In this document: positions 28,585 to 42,223 of the stretch, piece by piece | Numbering within the stretch: position 1 is the first letter of the stretch | Layout of the letters: each line of letters starts with the position of its first letter | NCBI RefSeq assembly: GCF_016859285.1 | Contig: NC_053414.1 | Location: 4,857,517 to 4,921,516 of the forward strand | Origin: Xiphias gladius | Taxonomy: Eukaryota; Chordata; Actinopteri; Istiophoriformes; Xiphiidae | Length of the DNA: 64,000 nucleotides | Direction of reading: 5' to 3' | Made by a program: the position numbers and the translations under genes | Notes under the pieces: model-generated | Seen by the model: the letters and a program-made list of their open reading frames with translations, nothing else | What the model was told of the DNA's origin: nothing | Databases searched by the model: none

Positions 28585-29280
28585 CTGGTCGGTCGGTCTT
28601 TGTTCTAGACTCAAATGTTTCAACAATTGTTGGATGGATTTAAAAGGAATTTTTTAGAGACATTCATGGTCTCAGAGGATGAATAATGAATAATTTTGGT
28701 GATCCCCTGAATTTCCCCAAGCACAACCGCGTGTTTGACGTTTCGCTTTTGTGTGACACCTATTGGATGGATTGGCCACGAGATGTTATACCGACGTTCG
28801 TGGTTCCAAAACGATGAATACTATCGACGTAGCTGATCCCCCGACTTGACTTTTTACCTGGCGCCGCCAACAGGTTGACATATTTGTTTCTCAGTGAAAT
28901 ATCTCCGCAATTTGATGGATTGCCGTGAACTCTGGTTGCAGGCATCCATGGTCAGGACAGAGTGAATTGTAATAACTGTAGTGATCCCCTGACTTTTCAT
29001 CTAATGCTGTTATCGGGTAAAAATGTCCAGTTCCTTAAAAACTAATGACATTCCCATCAACTTTAGCGGTACATTGTGTTTGGTGCTAATTATCAAACGT
29101 CAGCATGCTAACACCCTACACCGAGATGGTGAACACGGTAAACATTTCCTGCTAAGGATCAGCATGTTGGCACTGTCACTGAGAACCTGTTAACATGCTG
29201 ATGCTAATATTTAGCTCACAGAGGCGCGGCGCTGAAGTACGGCCTCGCTGAGCGGCCAGTGTGGCCCGTAGACCTTTAGT
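28585..29280. repeat. Dispersed teleost repeat ('gatcccctgacttttcatct' / 'cagcatgctaacacc' type)
   Basis: Starts GGTCGGTCGGTC and carries the repeated phrases GTGATCCCCTGA(A/C)TTT, ATTGGATGGATT, GTGAAATATCTCCGCAAT, GACATTCCCATCA and CAGCATGCTAAC, familiar from many perciform genomes. Internally it consists of two or three degenerate tandem units. No open frame. Confidence 0.7.
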
Positions 29281-29289
29281 CCTGATGCT

Positions 29290-31318
29290 AAACGAGATCG
29301 AATATACAACCGCCTGAGCTCAGGAGGACACGTTGAGTTCGAAGACCTCACAGATTGAGACGAGCTGTTTTACTTACACTTAACATCTATGAATACAGGT
29401 CAAGACATGACTCAGTCCGATTAACTGGTAGAAAATTCTTAAAATGACATTGACTCCTTCTCTCTCGTTGGGAAATTCAGAATCTGTTATTATGCAAATG
29501 TTGCTAAAGATGCCTCCTACATCACTGACAGGTGGACGCGCACCGGAGGTTTCACGTTTTCCGATTGTGAAAGCTGCACATTGAACCACACTTGGCTCAG
29601 GGGTAGGGTGGATTTTCACAACGGGCATCACAGGATTGAAATATAAAATATATCTATAAAAAAAACATGGAAATAAAGCTTATAAACTGAATCTATTCTA
29701 AAAGATGCATTCAACCTTTCTACCCCTTTAACTAAACAGGATCACGTGAAAGGCAGAGCATTAAAAATGATAAGGGAGGGGCCCCTGTCTCGATTTGTCT
29801 TTTTCTCCGTTCACTCTGTGCTCGGCGGCGTGTGAAAGCAAACTGCAGAGAAACGCAGAACACTGAGGCGGCGGCAGTTATTCACCGCTGCCATGGGACG
29901 TTTATGCAGTTCACATGTCAATCGGTGAGAAGTGACACTCCAAACAAAATCTATATAAGCAAGCCTTGTAGACTTGCAAAGATGGCCGTTTGCAGTTTGC
30001 TCCCTCACGGGGAGTGGTGGCTGTGGTCGGCACGTTTTTTTTACAGTTAAAATAAAAAAAGGGGAAAAAAAATGGCAAAATATCCATTGAAAGTTTTTTC
30101 GTATATTAAGACTTTTACCAAAATACAGCTGAATGCATTGAAGCTTTTCAGGAAGCAGAATCGTTAGATGAACTCTGGCAAAAGAAAGAAAGAATAAAAA
30201 AAGAGAGGAAAAAAGACATTCAACAAATAGGTAACATGTATCAGACATATACCCAGTAAGGAGAACTGCATTATGCTACAAGAAGCGTTTGAGAGGTGTC
30301 TGTGGATGCTAGGAACCTTTTTTTCTGTCGTGAAAGAATCATCATCCTTGGGATCCATCATAACCATCATATAATGTAAGATGAATGTAGAGCCTATGTA
30401 CTGTAAGTGGTTGATGCTTGGTGAATTTAGGGTGCATTACTACTAGTATTAGCACTACTTCAATGCTACTTGGGCCAAACACTACCAACTCCTTTACCCC
30501 TTTTTTCTCAGTAAAGCAAAGATGGCAAAAAAATCATTAATGAACATTAATGAACCATTTGCAGAAAGGCGTAAAGTGAAGACCTTCTATATTTTACGCA
30601 TATTGTTGCTATTTTTGTTACCAAAAAGCGTAACAAGCCTTGCGTTTCTAAATAACCCCTTGTCATGAATAATCACGAGTTCATCTCAAAGCTTTTATCT
30701 AAAATATAAGCATGCAGGACCTAATAGAGACAGAGGAAAGACGACGAATCCACTGGTTCCGGCTGTAAAACTCATGGTCGGTCCTCTCCTCTCTCTGCCG
30801 TGGCTTCAGAGACGTTTAAACACACCAGCAGGTATCCCTGCATGAGAAAGGTATCAGTCGCATTAAGAAATGCAGCTGACCAGATGTTTCCTGTCCACTC
30901 CGCTGGGTTAACACTATCATCAACTGCGTTTAGAGAAAATCTATCCCGGTAGTATTTTGTTTTGCAAAAATAATACTGCGTGCAGTAAATCTGAAGCTCA
31001 AAAAAACACAAAAAACAAAAACAAAACTGTAACAAATGCAAAGAGCATTTTCTTGCAGAGAAAACTTCTCAGGAGACCAACTGTCAGCAGCAGAGCAAAT
31101 TTCCTTCCTCTGATCATGAAGCTTATGGTGAAGAGTAGTAAAAATGTAAATGTGTGAGATGGAGAGAGACCTGCCATCACAAAACTTCTGTATCACACAG
31201 TGTTTGTCTCTGCTCCACTTAATACACTTGCTGTGCGACGGTGTAAATGTGCTATTTTGTCTATATATTATTTCTGTTGTTCATTGTAATTCTGTTATTC
31301 TCTGCACTGTAACTGTAC
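29290..31318. other. Intergenic, no gene identified
   Basis: AT-rich DNA with short open frames in several directions. None resembles a known protein and none has a plausible splice structure. No RNA gene recognised. Confidence 0.35.
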
Positions 31319-31655
31319 TAAGGCTGCAGCTGCAACGGTTACTTCCGCTATCGATTCATCAGCTCTATTTTTCGATTAATCGATTAATGGTTAAAAAGTC
31401 TACGGAAAACGTCAGAACTCCACCTATCTTGTTTTGCTCACACGAAAAGTCTGAACACCCAAATATATTTAGTTCGCAAAGATGTCCGACAGAGAAGGGC
31501 AGGAAATGCTGCAATCGGAGGGTATTTGGAATTGTTGCCCCACGTCTGCTTGAAAAAAAATGACACTAGTGGTTAATCAGTTGTCAAAAATAGCTGCCGA
31601 GCATTTTTCCGTGGAGCGACTAATCGGTTAACCGACTTAATTGTCCCTGCTCTGA
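31319..31655. repeat. Interspersed repeat with GATTAATCGA ends (copy 2)
   Basis: Begins AGGCTGCAGCTGCAACGGTTAC, with CGATTAATCGATTAATGG inside, and ends near GGAGCGACTAATCGGTTAACC. Same family as 747-1075 and 57415-57612. Confidence 0.65.
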
Positions 31656-31799
31656 ACTGTGTCGTTGCTACGTTAGAGCGAGCACATAATGAGGGCGGGG
31701 GGACAAGGAAAGGCGAGAGGGTACAAAATGGAGATGTATCCGTGATGATTGTAAAAAAACAAAAACAAAAACAAAAACAAGAAACGAACCTTGATTTGA

Positions 31800-32110
31800 A
31801 ATAGACTGTGATGAAAGGTGACGCCGCGCGCGGTGCCGTTGAGCCTCACCGTCGCGCACTTGCAGGCTCGCGGGGCCCGGACGCTGCGTGCGGACGCTGC
31901 TACTCCTCTCGCCGAGCCCCCCGCTGAATTCAAACCGGCCAATCGCAGGGAGGGACACGCAAATGAGGGGCGGAGCGCCGCGCCCACGTCCGACAAGACA
32001 GCCAATGGGTGGCGGCGTGGGCGGGGCCCGGAGAATAACAGCGGAGGATTCAAACCGAACATGGCCGCGGGGAAGGATGTCGACGAAAACCCCCAAAATA
32101 GAAGGTAAGA
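31800..32110 (+). promoter_or_regulatory. Probable arhgap19 CpG-rich promoter
   Basis: GC- and CpG-rich DNA directly before and over exon 1 (GACGCCGCGCGCGG; GGGCGGGGCC), with CCAAT-type boxes (GCCAATCGC near 31939, GCCAATGGG near 32000). No TATA box seen. Typical of a broadly expressed gene. Confidence 0.5.
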
Positions 32111-35100
32111 ATGGACCGAGGCGGACATTGATAGTTTTTCTTTTCAGGGTAATTACGGCGACGGAGATTCTGCTTTACTCGCGGCTAAATTCGAACTTGC
32201 GAGATTTGAAGCCGGTGAACGTACCGTCCGTTAGTGAGACTGATTGGCGAGGACTGTCATCTCTGTCCACCCAACGCTAGCTAACGTTACCGCGACGACG
32301 CTGAGACTTTCACACTGACTCTTAGGTCAGCTACAACTTTGGCGTCCAGGCATCGACAATGGTTTGTTTCAAAAACAGGTCGCACTCGCGTTAGCTAACG
32401 TTGGCTGTGTTAGCGGAGGGACCGTGAGTCGGCACGCGTATGGGGCTAACCGCGCATCGGCGCAACGAAATTCTGCACGGTTCGGTTGGAGCGGTCCAGT
32501 ATTGTGCACCGAGTCCAGTGTTCCAGTGTTTCTTTACATGCGCACACTTTGTACAGGCGCGGACGCGGTAGTGGCCCTGCAGTACGTCCTTCCTTTGTTT
32601 CGCCTGTCATGTTAAACCGTTTGTCGAAATTGACAGTGTTCATTCATGGGGGGGTCACAGCCCCCCCCAAAAAAATGCGATCCATTACATCACCATTTTG
32701 AACAATGCGTTTAAAAATGCTCATCAAATACCAGAAAACTGAACTTCAGGTAAGAAACAAATGCATCACTTGTATTGCGTTGGGATTTATCAGCTGCATC
32801 CATGGTGTCCCTAAAGGAGCGTACAGTGCCTGCAGACAAACTCCGGCCCTGTGGCCAATGCCTTTTGTCGAGGACACCTTGGGATTATCTGCAGTGTTTA
32901 AGACCTGGCACGCATGTAGTCCGGTGTGGGAGAAATCCCAGACCAAAGGCACAGTGTCAACATGTCAACTTCACCAACAAAGGGCCAGGAGGACATTTGG
33001 ATTGATATTGGCATTGATTTTATGCAGATTTAGACAAAGCAAAGCTGCTGTCACTCTGCACAGTGGTTCTCCTCTGAAGAGTTTTTCCTTGTAACAGGAG
33101 AGACTGCTCACCTGGACCTTTTTTTTATTTTTTTTATTTATCACATTATATATCACATCCATTATATATATCATCATCGATCTGTCTCTAATTACCAAGC
33201 TGCTCTCGTAGTTCAAGCATACGCAGTTATGGTTTTTCCCTTATCATAACTTGCGTATGATGTTCTCTGACAGTCTACATGTACGATCTGTCCGTCTTCC
33301 TCCCCGTCAGAGGTACAGTGTGCAGTATGGTGATCAATCATGAGGAATCCCCGGGGGCCTCTCGCGCCGGCCGACCGCCAGTCATCTTCAATCCGGACTT
33401 TTTTGTGGAGAAGCTCCGCCATGAGAGCCCAGATGTTTTCCTGGAGCTGGTGCTCAGTAACATTACTCGCCTTATTGACCTTCCCGGGACAGAGTTTGCT
33501 CAGCTCCTCGGCGAGGAGGGCCCCAAGACCCCAACAGGCGGAAATGGAGGCTTCTTTCGTTCGTTCAACTTCCTCAAACGCAAAGGTGAGAGGTCGGCTA
33601 GGTGACGTTTAGAAAACGCGATTCGTTAGCAATAGCCGCAATAAATATTGTTCTGTTTCTGCATATGCATGAATATTTACAGCATTTGGCAGACCAGAGC
33701 GTCATTGGTGTCCTCATTCCACAGGGCGTTAATGCATGAGAACACAGGACATAGCATTTAAAAAAAGACAGAAAATATATCCAGTTTTAAACTAGTAATT
33801 GTTTGTATGATCTGCTTTTAAAAAAATATATCTGCTGCTTGGTCATCTCGTGTACATCATGTGTTCTTTAATGTGGTGGATGAGATCTCGTCAGACTTGT
33901 TTTTAGTGGCGGTGTTGGCTGGACTGTTAACTGAGCCCAGAGTCCTCTCCATCCAAAAAAGCCCATAAAGACGTGCATCTAAATATGCTGTTTCCATGCA
34001 TTTTTTTTCCTTGCATGTGAGGGCTACACATTGCTTAAAGAATATGAAAACTGGAGAAGGAAGGAAGCCTTGCAGATCTAAATCGTTTAGGTTTGGTGTT
34101 AGTTTAGTCAGACCTCTCTCCTGAGGGAGCCAACTTTCAAAACTGACTAATGTTACCAGCTCAGCTAGTAGGCGAAGTTTTGTTTTATGGATGCTATGGT
34201 AACTGCGCTGTCGGTGCATGACCATACCGAATGTCTTTTACTGACGCTTCAGTTAGGGAGTGACAAACTGCTCAAAGTGGAGAATTATTCGGGGCTAAAG
34301 AGAGAATCTTCGGGGGCTCCAGCCCCTAATGCCCAGGCCAGGCGGCGCCCCTGGTGTTGCTCCGCTTGTTTGTGATGAGACTGTCCTACGGTCCCGGACC
34401 TGTAGCAGAGAGGGAACAGCAGTTTCTCTGACGGGCCTTTTTAATGTTACCGCTCACTCTCATCTCTCCTGATACGATCACAGATAAAGGCGTTGTGTTT
34501 GGAACCCCGCTGACTGAAAGCTGCATCGCCCAGATCTACCAGCTCATTGAGTACCTCAGCAAAAGTAAGTGGCCCGAGTAAAATCCACCGATTCTTTAAT
34601 CACGGTTGTTTTTACAACCTCACCGGACTGCCCTTCAGAATCTAACAGCAGCGACTGCTTCTGAAAAAGAATTTCTTTTGACTTTTAACACATTATACAC
34701 CCAGTATTTCCTTTCCTCTGTCATTAGTCCATTACAACTGATCTAGGTGGATGGCATTTTATTTCTCTTTGTGAGATAGTGTGGGTGCCATGTTTTCTGT
34801 GTGTCCTAGTTGATGTGAATAAACAACAGACAAATTCCAAGAATGAGTGAGCCCTCAATTAAATAGACTAAACTGGTTTCGATTTACCAAATGCCTGAAG
34901 ATTGACTTGCTGATCCCCGCCTGCTCTTACGTTCTCAGATCTGCAGGTGGAGGGTCTGTTTCGGGTGCCGGGGAACAGTGTTCGGCAGCAGGCCCTCAAG
35001 GAGCTCCTTAACAGCGGGGCTGATGTCGACCTGGAGTCTGGAGACTTTCACCCCAATGACGTGGCCACGCTGCTCAAGACTTTCCTGGGAGAGCTGCCCG

Positions 35101-36472
35101 AGCCCTTACTCACACACAGACACTTCCACGCACACCTTAAGATAGCTGGTACGAACGCACATACACATTATGTAGTGCTTTTATTTACAAATACTGGGTT
35201 ATACAAACATTTTCACTCGCGTATCTTGTCAGGTTTGAGTCAAACCTTTGGAGAGGTGTCGGTGTTAGCATAAAGTACTGCACACTTTGGGCGACACGGT
35301 GGTGCAGTGGTTAGCACTGTACCATCACAGCAACAAGGTTCTGGCTTCAAACCCCGGTTCAGTTCTCCACCTTTCGGTGTGCACTCAGCATGTTCTCCCC
35401 GTGCCTGCGCGGGTTTCCTCAGGGCACTCTGGTTTCCGCACAGTCCAAAGACGTGCAAAGGTAATTGGTGCCTTTAAACTGCCTCTAGGTGTAAATGTGA
35501 GCGTGACTGGTCGTGCGTCAGCCCTGTGCTACGCTGGTGACCTGTCCAGGGTGCACCCCTCCTCTTGGCCAATGTCAGCGCGGATTGGTTCCAAATTCGT
35601 CAGTCCAGATGTCAAAATAGCAGATACTTGCATTCTTGAAAGATTTTTTTCTCCTCTTAGCGCAAAAGGCTATTTTAAACGTTTATGTCATTGAGAACTG
35701 GCGGAAAAGGCAATACTTGTGATTTGTAGTAAATCTATTCACGACTTTACTTCCCCCAACGCCATCCCTCTCCCAGATATGACTCTGTTTGACGAGCAAG
35801 GCAACAAGACGGCGATACCCAACAAGGAGCGTCAAATCGAGGCCCTGCAGCTTCTCTTCCTGCTGTTGCCCCAGGCCAACCGCTCACTGCTCAAACTGCT
35901 GCTGGACCTGCTCTACCACACTGCCAAGCAGCAGGACAAGAACAAGATGTCAGCCTTCAACCTGGCCCTCATGTTCGCCCCGCATGTCCTGTGGCCCAGA
36001 CACGTAAGATTTGTTCTTTTCTAATAGGGGTTCAAGAACCAGCGCCTGCACGATAAATTGGTCTATTTTTTGCCTATTCTGTTGTTTAACCACAATTAGT
36101 CATCCACCTTTAAGAAACCAAGTTGAACTGCAGTTTTTTTTTTTTAATTGCCAGGAACTGCCCTCAGTTACACATTAAACTTAGACACTATTTGTAGAAT
36201 ATGAACATTTTCAATTTTGTCGCCCCACTGCTAGTATTAGTAAAGAGGCTGTGGCCAGGTGTCGATGAAACTCATTTTAAGTGAGATTATTTTTGGTCTT
36301 TCTCTCCCATGGTGGTCAAAAACCTCTAAATGCAGTGAATTGCTTTTCTGACTTTTGTTCTGTCCTGCTGCAGATGACAGCTGGTGACCTGAAAGACAAT
36401 CTGAAGAAACTGAACAACAGCATGGCATTCCTCATCAAACACTCGCAGAAACTCTTCAGGGTGACTATTGAC

Positions 36473-36516
<44 letters not shown>

Positions 36517-39369
36517 GTTAGTTATCCAGTATGGCCTAAGTCTGGAAACTTTTTTTTAAGAACCACACAAAGAAACAAAGTTGGCTTTAAAAACATAGAA
36601 TATGACTGTTTTTAATGGACAACCTGTGGATGAATGTCGTTTGTCTACGTTGTTCAGGCTCCAGTCTACGTGCGGGAATATGCCAGAGTGCACTTCACTG
36701 GGAACAAGGCTCTGCAGATCAAGGTAAATGGACAGAGTTCACATTAGGTCAACATTTTTTTTTTTTTTTTTTCCCACTTTTGAAATTTCTGTGGAGAATA
36801 TATAATAAATAAGTAAAATAAATAAATGTATATAAATCTACATGTTTAAAGATGATATTTGTGAGACATTATAAATGCCATATGTAGTGAACTGAAAAGT
36901 GGATTAATGTACCAAAAACCTTTTTAATAGGGAATTTTTTTTTAATTTAAATGAAAGTGAAAAATACCCAGCACGTCTGCCCCCCCCCCATTTTGAGTAC
37001 ACAGCCAGCCTGACTTGCTCTGTACTCTCGCAGGACAATCTGGAGCTGCTGGCGGCGAGCAGCTCTCCCGCTCAGCGGACCGTGTTGCCCCTGAAGAGGA
37101 CGGCTGTTCTGGGCACAAGTTCTCAGGAGCAGTGCCAGTCACCAGCTCAGCAGTACACGGAGGAGGCCCTGAAGGAGCTCTTCAGACACGTCCACCACAA
37201 CATGCCGGACTCCGCCAAGAAAAAGAAGCTCGTCAGACAGGTTCACCTCAGGGTCTTCTTACTGTCCTAGGGTCTGGCTGGTTGAACTGAAAACATAGAA
37301 CTTCTTTTGCTGTTGAACGTCTCCAGTGTAAATCACTTTGTGTTAAACGTCTTTTATAATATGAACTGTAAGTGGGGTTTTTTTTTTTTACTCTGTGCAG
37401 TTAGTCAAACAGACCACCTCAGGGACGCCTACCAACGAGCACCACCAGGGCCCCCCAGCTCCCAGCAAGAAACATCCCCGTTCACGGTCCTTTGGTGGCC
37501 TCATCAAGGTATGGAGTTCCAAAATAATTTTTGGGAAGGCGCGAAGAGGAGTAGAACAAGAAGTCAAGCAAGAGAAACGGACCTAATCATTTCCATATTT
37601 CATTTTCACAGACTTGGAGTCAATGGAATCACGACAGTGACCTATACTCAAAATCTCAGAGTTACTGCCCATATTGTGTTGACGTTATAGAAGATTTTTC
37701 TCGATCCAGTGTTTAGAGGCCTATTCAGTGGTCGTATTTATTGCATCATGAATTACTCACCAACTATATGGTTCTTTAAGGGCTTTGTGGATGGAAGTGA
37801 AAATATCTCTGATTTTCTTTTTCTTTCTTTCTTAAGACGATAGACTGTTTGGATCATGTTTATAACTGTTTAGTTTTTGGATTGCAATTAAATTAGTGCT
37901 AAAACACTTATTTAGGATGCTGTGCCAATTCAAAGAAGCCAGTTCAAAAGTGGCTTCAAATATGATAATAAGTATAATTGCTTATCCAATGAAAGTAAAC
38001 TTGTGGTTGTAGTTTGTGCTAAATGCAAACAATTGCTTGCTCCTGTCACTGAACACTTCAGACAGGTGGGTAGACACTGTGAACATTCATTTTGGTTGGT
38101 GTTCTGTGCAGCGTGAAAAGGATTTGTGACGATTTTTCCCCACAGATATACACAGAATTATCCAGTGAATTCCACAAATAATCTGATTATCAAAATGTAA
38201 AGAAAAGATAACTTGGCAGAGTTAAACAGAGCAGCTCTCCACGTTGAGTGTTTCAGCAGTGAGAAAGCCGTTTTTAAAAATCCTGTGACATTCAGAAAGT
38301 CCCGTGATGTCGTGTCGGTAAACCGCTGTACCACATGCTCAATCTTTGCCACCCTGCCCAGCGTGTCATAGTTTCACTAAAGGATTTTACCGGGAAATTT
38401 AGACTAAAGTGTAACACGTGACGTATACTTTCTCAGCTAACATGAAATATTCTGTCCTGATGCTCTGATAACAGCGCAAAGCTCGTGGGGAGCAGCTGAC
38501 GGCAGAGCGGCGGGTCAGACACATCTCCCCTGATACTGTCACCAGGGCAGGAAGAAAACCTGGTAAAGAGAATGTCATCCTCCAACGGGTGAGCCTCTTT
38601 TTATTCATTTCTTTATCTAACCACTCTTAGGTTGATCTCTCATCTAATGCACGTGATGTTTTTGTCCTTTTTCTCCAAACTGACTATTATGTCTGTTTTC
38701 TTGGGTTTGAATGATAGTTTACTCTTTTATTCCGTCTGCCACAAAATTAGCAGATGACCCAAAATTTCAATTTTATCTTTCTATCAAAAAATAACATTGT
38801 ATGTGTGTGTGTGTATGTGTGTGTGTGTGTGTGTGTACACAGGTGAACGGCCCATTAAATGGTCCTGTGTTGGGGAAGGCGGGGCTGGTAGTAAAAAACC
38901 CAGACTTTTCTTTTACTAAGGACAAACATCTGAAGGTTTCCAAGGTATGACACAGTTTTCCTGTATTTTTCTTCACCAGACATCAGAGGAAAAAAAAAAA
39001 AAATCACTGTTCCAATACTGCTCAAACACCTTAGAAACACGTACACCTCATCTTTTATTTTATTTTGTAGCAAACAATGTGTAAAACCATGGTTTTTGCG
39101 CTGCATTGATATTATATGTATATTCACTCTGTCCAAATAAACGGGGACTTGAAAACAGACTTACTTACTCGTGTGTGTGTGTGTGTGAGAGAGAGCGAGA
39201 GAGAGAGAGTGATTTTTATAGGTCACATGACATTACGGTTGTCAATACTGTCAGTGTTTGGTTGTAATTGGAAATCTTCCATCCATCCCCCCCCCCATTG
39301 ATCTCCCCGCAGGACTCTCCCTCTGTGTCCAGGATGTGTTTCTCTCCTGCTCAGGAGATCTCAGTGTAA
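32061..39369 (+). CDS. arhgap19: Rho GTPase-activating protein 19, complete, 12 exons
   Basis: RhoGAP that stimulates GTP hydrolysis by RhoA-type GTPases; the mammalian protein acts in mitosis and cytokinesis. Coding exons: 32061-32104, 33311-33585, 34484-34564, 34939-35148, 35777-36003, 36374-36460, 36658-36723, 37034-37240, 37401-37508, 38475-38588, 38843-38944, 39313-39369. All junctions are GT-AG and in frame; 1578 nt, 525 residues, close to the human length of just under 500. Exon 2 has the hallmark VIFNPDFFVEKLRHE and NITRLIDLPGTE. The GAP domain spans about 115-305, with arginine finger R142 in GLFRVPGNSVRQQ, then FLGELPEPLLTH and NLALMFAPHVLWP. The C-terminal part is basic (KKKKLVRQ; HPRSRSFGGLIK) and has a KEN motif (KPGKENVILQ). 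The start ATG lies in a GC-rich first exon and gives a short N-terminus like the human one. It is followed by slit1, as in human. Confidence 0.96.
32105..33310 (+). other. arhgap19 intron 1
   Basis: 1.2-kb intron with no recognised element apart from GCTAACGTT-rich sequence near 32280-32405 and an AT-rich stretch near 33120-33180. Confidence 0.6.
35289..35600 (+). repeat. Dispersed fish repeat in arhgap19 intron 5
   Basis: Begins GGGCGACACGGTGGTGCAGTGGTTAGCACTGT, followed by GTTCTGGCTTCAAACCCC, 'GCATGTTCTCCCCGTGCCTG', AGTCCAAAGACGTGC and CCTGTCCAGGGTGCACCCC. This is a well-known fish interspersed repeat. The 5' end resembles a tRNA-derived promoter (A-box and B-box-like words), so it may be SINE-like. 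Confidence 0.75.
36476..36513. repeat. (CA)n microsatellite in arhgap19 intron 6
   Basis: 38 bp of CA starting about 15 bp after the exon 6 donor. Confidence 0.95.
38802..38836. repeat. (GT)n microsatellite next to arhgap19 exon 11
   Basis: GT tract ending five bases before the acceptor AG of exon 11, where a polypyrimidine tract would be expected. Confidence 0.9.
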
Positions 39370-40819
39370 AACCCGACACATCCTTCTCATCTCAGACCGG
39401 ATTTGGGCAGCCTCGATATTATTAATCCTCATGTTTATCACACTGTTTTTCATTGTAGTCAGTCTGTTTATATAACTGTGACTAATATACACTAGTTTTA
39501 GCCTCAGCCGGAACAGCCAAACCAAAGTCGGGAACCCCCTGTTGTCTCAGCCCCTGGACGTTCATCAGGACGTGGCTGAGTGTTTACATACTCAGTCGCA
39601 CTTTTTGTGCAAAAGTGTCCCTCAGTTTGGTTTGTTAGTGATTCTGATCGATTGAGGCAGAAGTCATCATCAATATTGAATGATCAGCTGCACTTGAAGA
39701 CGGCCCCCAGGGGTTGCTTCTGTAAGGATGGGGTGTAAAGTTTGGGACCTCACAAAGTCTGCAGCAGCTGCTGTGGGTACTGCAGACATTCTTTTAAATC
39801 ATCTTCATTTTATTTTTGGACCACGCAGGGCGCCTCCGATAGGTTGGTTTTATGGAATCAGTGGATTTGATACGGTAGTGAATTTTAAAGTCAGATCAGA
39901 CTTTATTTTGGAAATCAGATGTGAGAAGAGAGGATGTAGGGCTGGGCGATACGAGCGGTTATGAGAAGCACAATACAATGCACTTTGACAAGAGAGAAAC
40001 TGATATATTGAATTTTTTTTTTTTTTTTTAAATATGCCAAGCTGATCACACAAGCGTTAATACTCCTCATGTTGCATGGTATTCTGTTTTGACTAAACAC
40101 CACTCTAATCTTTGGGCTTTTCGCCCGGCTCTGCCTGATCCTGAATCATTCGAAGGAAGCGTTAACCGGTGTCTTTTGCTTTGGTTTGGCTCCACTGGCT
40201 CGTGGCTGCTCGTGCCACTTATCACTTGAAACTTGTTTCGTCGGCGTCTGCGTCAGAATCTATGACCACCAGCTTTCTGAGCTCGCAGCCTGCTGTAGCG
40301 TGTAGAATATGCACACATGTTGTGCCGTGCGTGTGTCCGTGTGCGTTTTTTTTAGACTTCGTTCTCTTTGGGAACTGTGACGTGAACGTTCGGTACGACA
40401 AGTTGAATCTCTTTGATTGCTGGACGATATTTGGTGTCTTGGTATTGCGGTGCTGATCCAGAATCAGTGAGCAGGTCAACTTATTTTTCAAGGATTGGGG
40501 GGAAAAAAAGGATTTAATTAATAACCATTTTTACTACTCACAGGGTTTTTCATTACGAAACCACTGACTGGGCTCCTTGTTTGTGAATCTGCCAAATATG
40601 AAATGTTATATTCCTAGAATTTTTTTTTTTTAACATTTTAATTTTTTATTTTTTTTACTTTGACTGGTGATGGGGGGGGGTGATTTATTTTAACAAAAGT
40701 GGTTGAGAGATTTGTTAAGTTGATGGTTTAAATGAAAGTTGAAAGGGTGGTTTTTTTTTGTATGTTTTTACTCTGATGGAAATGAGCAGTAATCTGTTAG
40801 AGGGACGTCCTCTCCTCTT

Positions 40820-40925
<106 letters not shown>

Positions 40926-42192
40926 CTAGTATCTAATGTGTTGAGAGGAGGCCATGCCCTCGTTGAGGCATGAGTCCGAGTCAAAGTAAGAAAGGAGCTT
41001 AAGATGTGTGGACGTCAGACGGTGTCCCCCGTTTCTGTTTGTCGGTTCTTGAACACGTGTGGTAACGGCACATTATGATAAAACATAAGCCTGTTAGTTA
41101 TTTAAACTGCATTTAATCCAAAACTATGTGAACGGATGACAGTGACGATATTGTTAGGATTGTGTGATTAAAGGGACATTAAGTAATTTACAGGAGGAAC
41201 GTAACAACTTCTGACAGACAGAGGTCCAACATAAAGGTCTAGTAAAGACAGTATTTAGTTTGACTCTGTGCTGAGTATAAACATGTTTCTCTACAAAATA
41301 AGCTTCTTTTTTAAAAAAAGTGCATCTATGATATATTAACACAAAAAAAGTACAGTAGAGTATACGTTTACAAAATTGTGATTCAAATCCATAAATATAT
41401 TACAAATAATAAGTAAACCATTGCACCTTTTTACTACGGGTTAGCTTCCTATAACTGCTGGTATGTAAATGGCTCGATCCGGACTCAAGAAGCACATGTC
41501 CCTGGTCTGATGACGGCAGTGCAGTGCTTTAAAAAAAGGGGGGGGATAAATGATTTAAACAACACAGATGCATTGTGGTTTCTTGTATTTGCAGAGAGAA
41601 AAAGTTACTTAATGCCCCTTTTTTAATATTTTGGACTGTGAATTTTTTTTCTTCATGCGCTGTCTGTCCTCAGTTCCTCCAGCTTCATTGTTCGTAGCTT
41701 GACTTAACTCATGTCTGCTCAATTTGTTGTATACCAGGTACGGATGCACCGGTACAGGTTCCGAGTTTTCAGCACCGAGAACTAAATTCGTTTTGTGTCC
41801 AGACTTTTCCTAAACAGTGCAGTGCTCGATGGGGGGGAACGGCTTTCTTTTTTTTTTCTTTTTTCTCCAACTCCTCCACAGGGAGGTCAGAGGTCAGCAA
41901 CATCGTGCTGAACCCAAACCAGCTCTGTATTCGTTGGTTATTGTAGAATTTGGAAATGATGATAGAGGAATCTTACAAGTTTAGCTTTCATTGATGATGA
42001 GCAGCGCATGGTTTATACGTGTGGATACATTATTGGCTTTTTTTCTTGGTCTCGTGTTGGGAATCTGTTATTGGTGCATCCCGTTCTGAGAGTGTTGTGG
42101 ATGTTGTATTGGTGGGTTTGTTGAAAGTGATTAAGGTGACGAACATGGCTGACGTGTCCGGTGTAGATGGACCCTAAAAGGACTGTTTTCTT

Positions 42193-42223
<31 letters not shown>

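Noticed and set aside
35289-35360. tRNA gene
   Set aside because: Box-like words are present, but no cloverleaf forms and the sequence continues as a known type of dispersed fish repeat.
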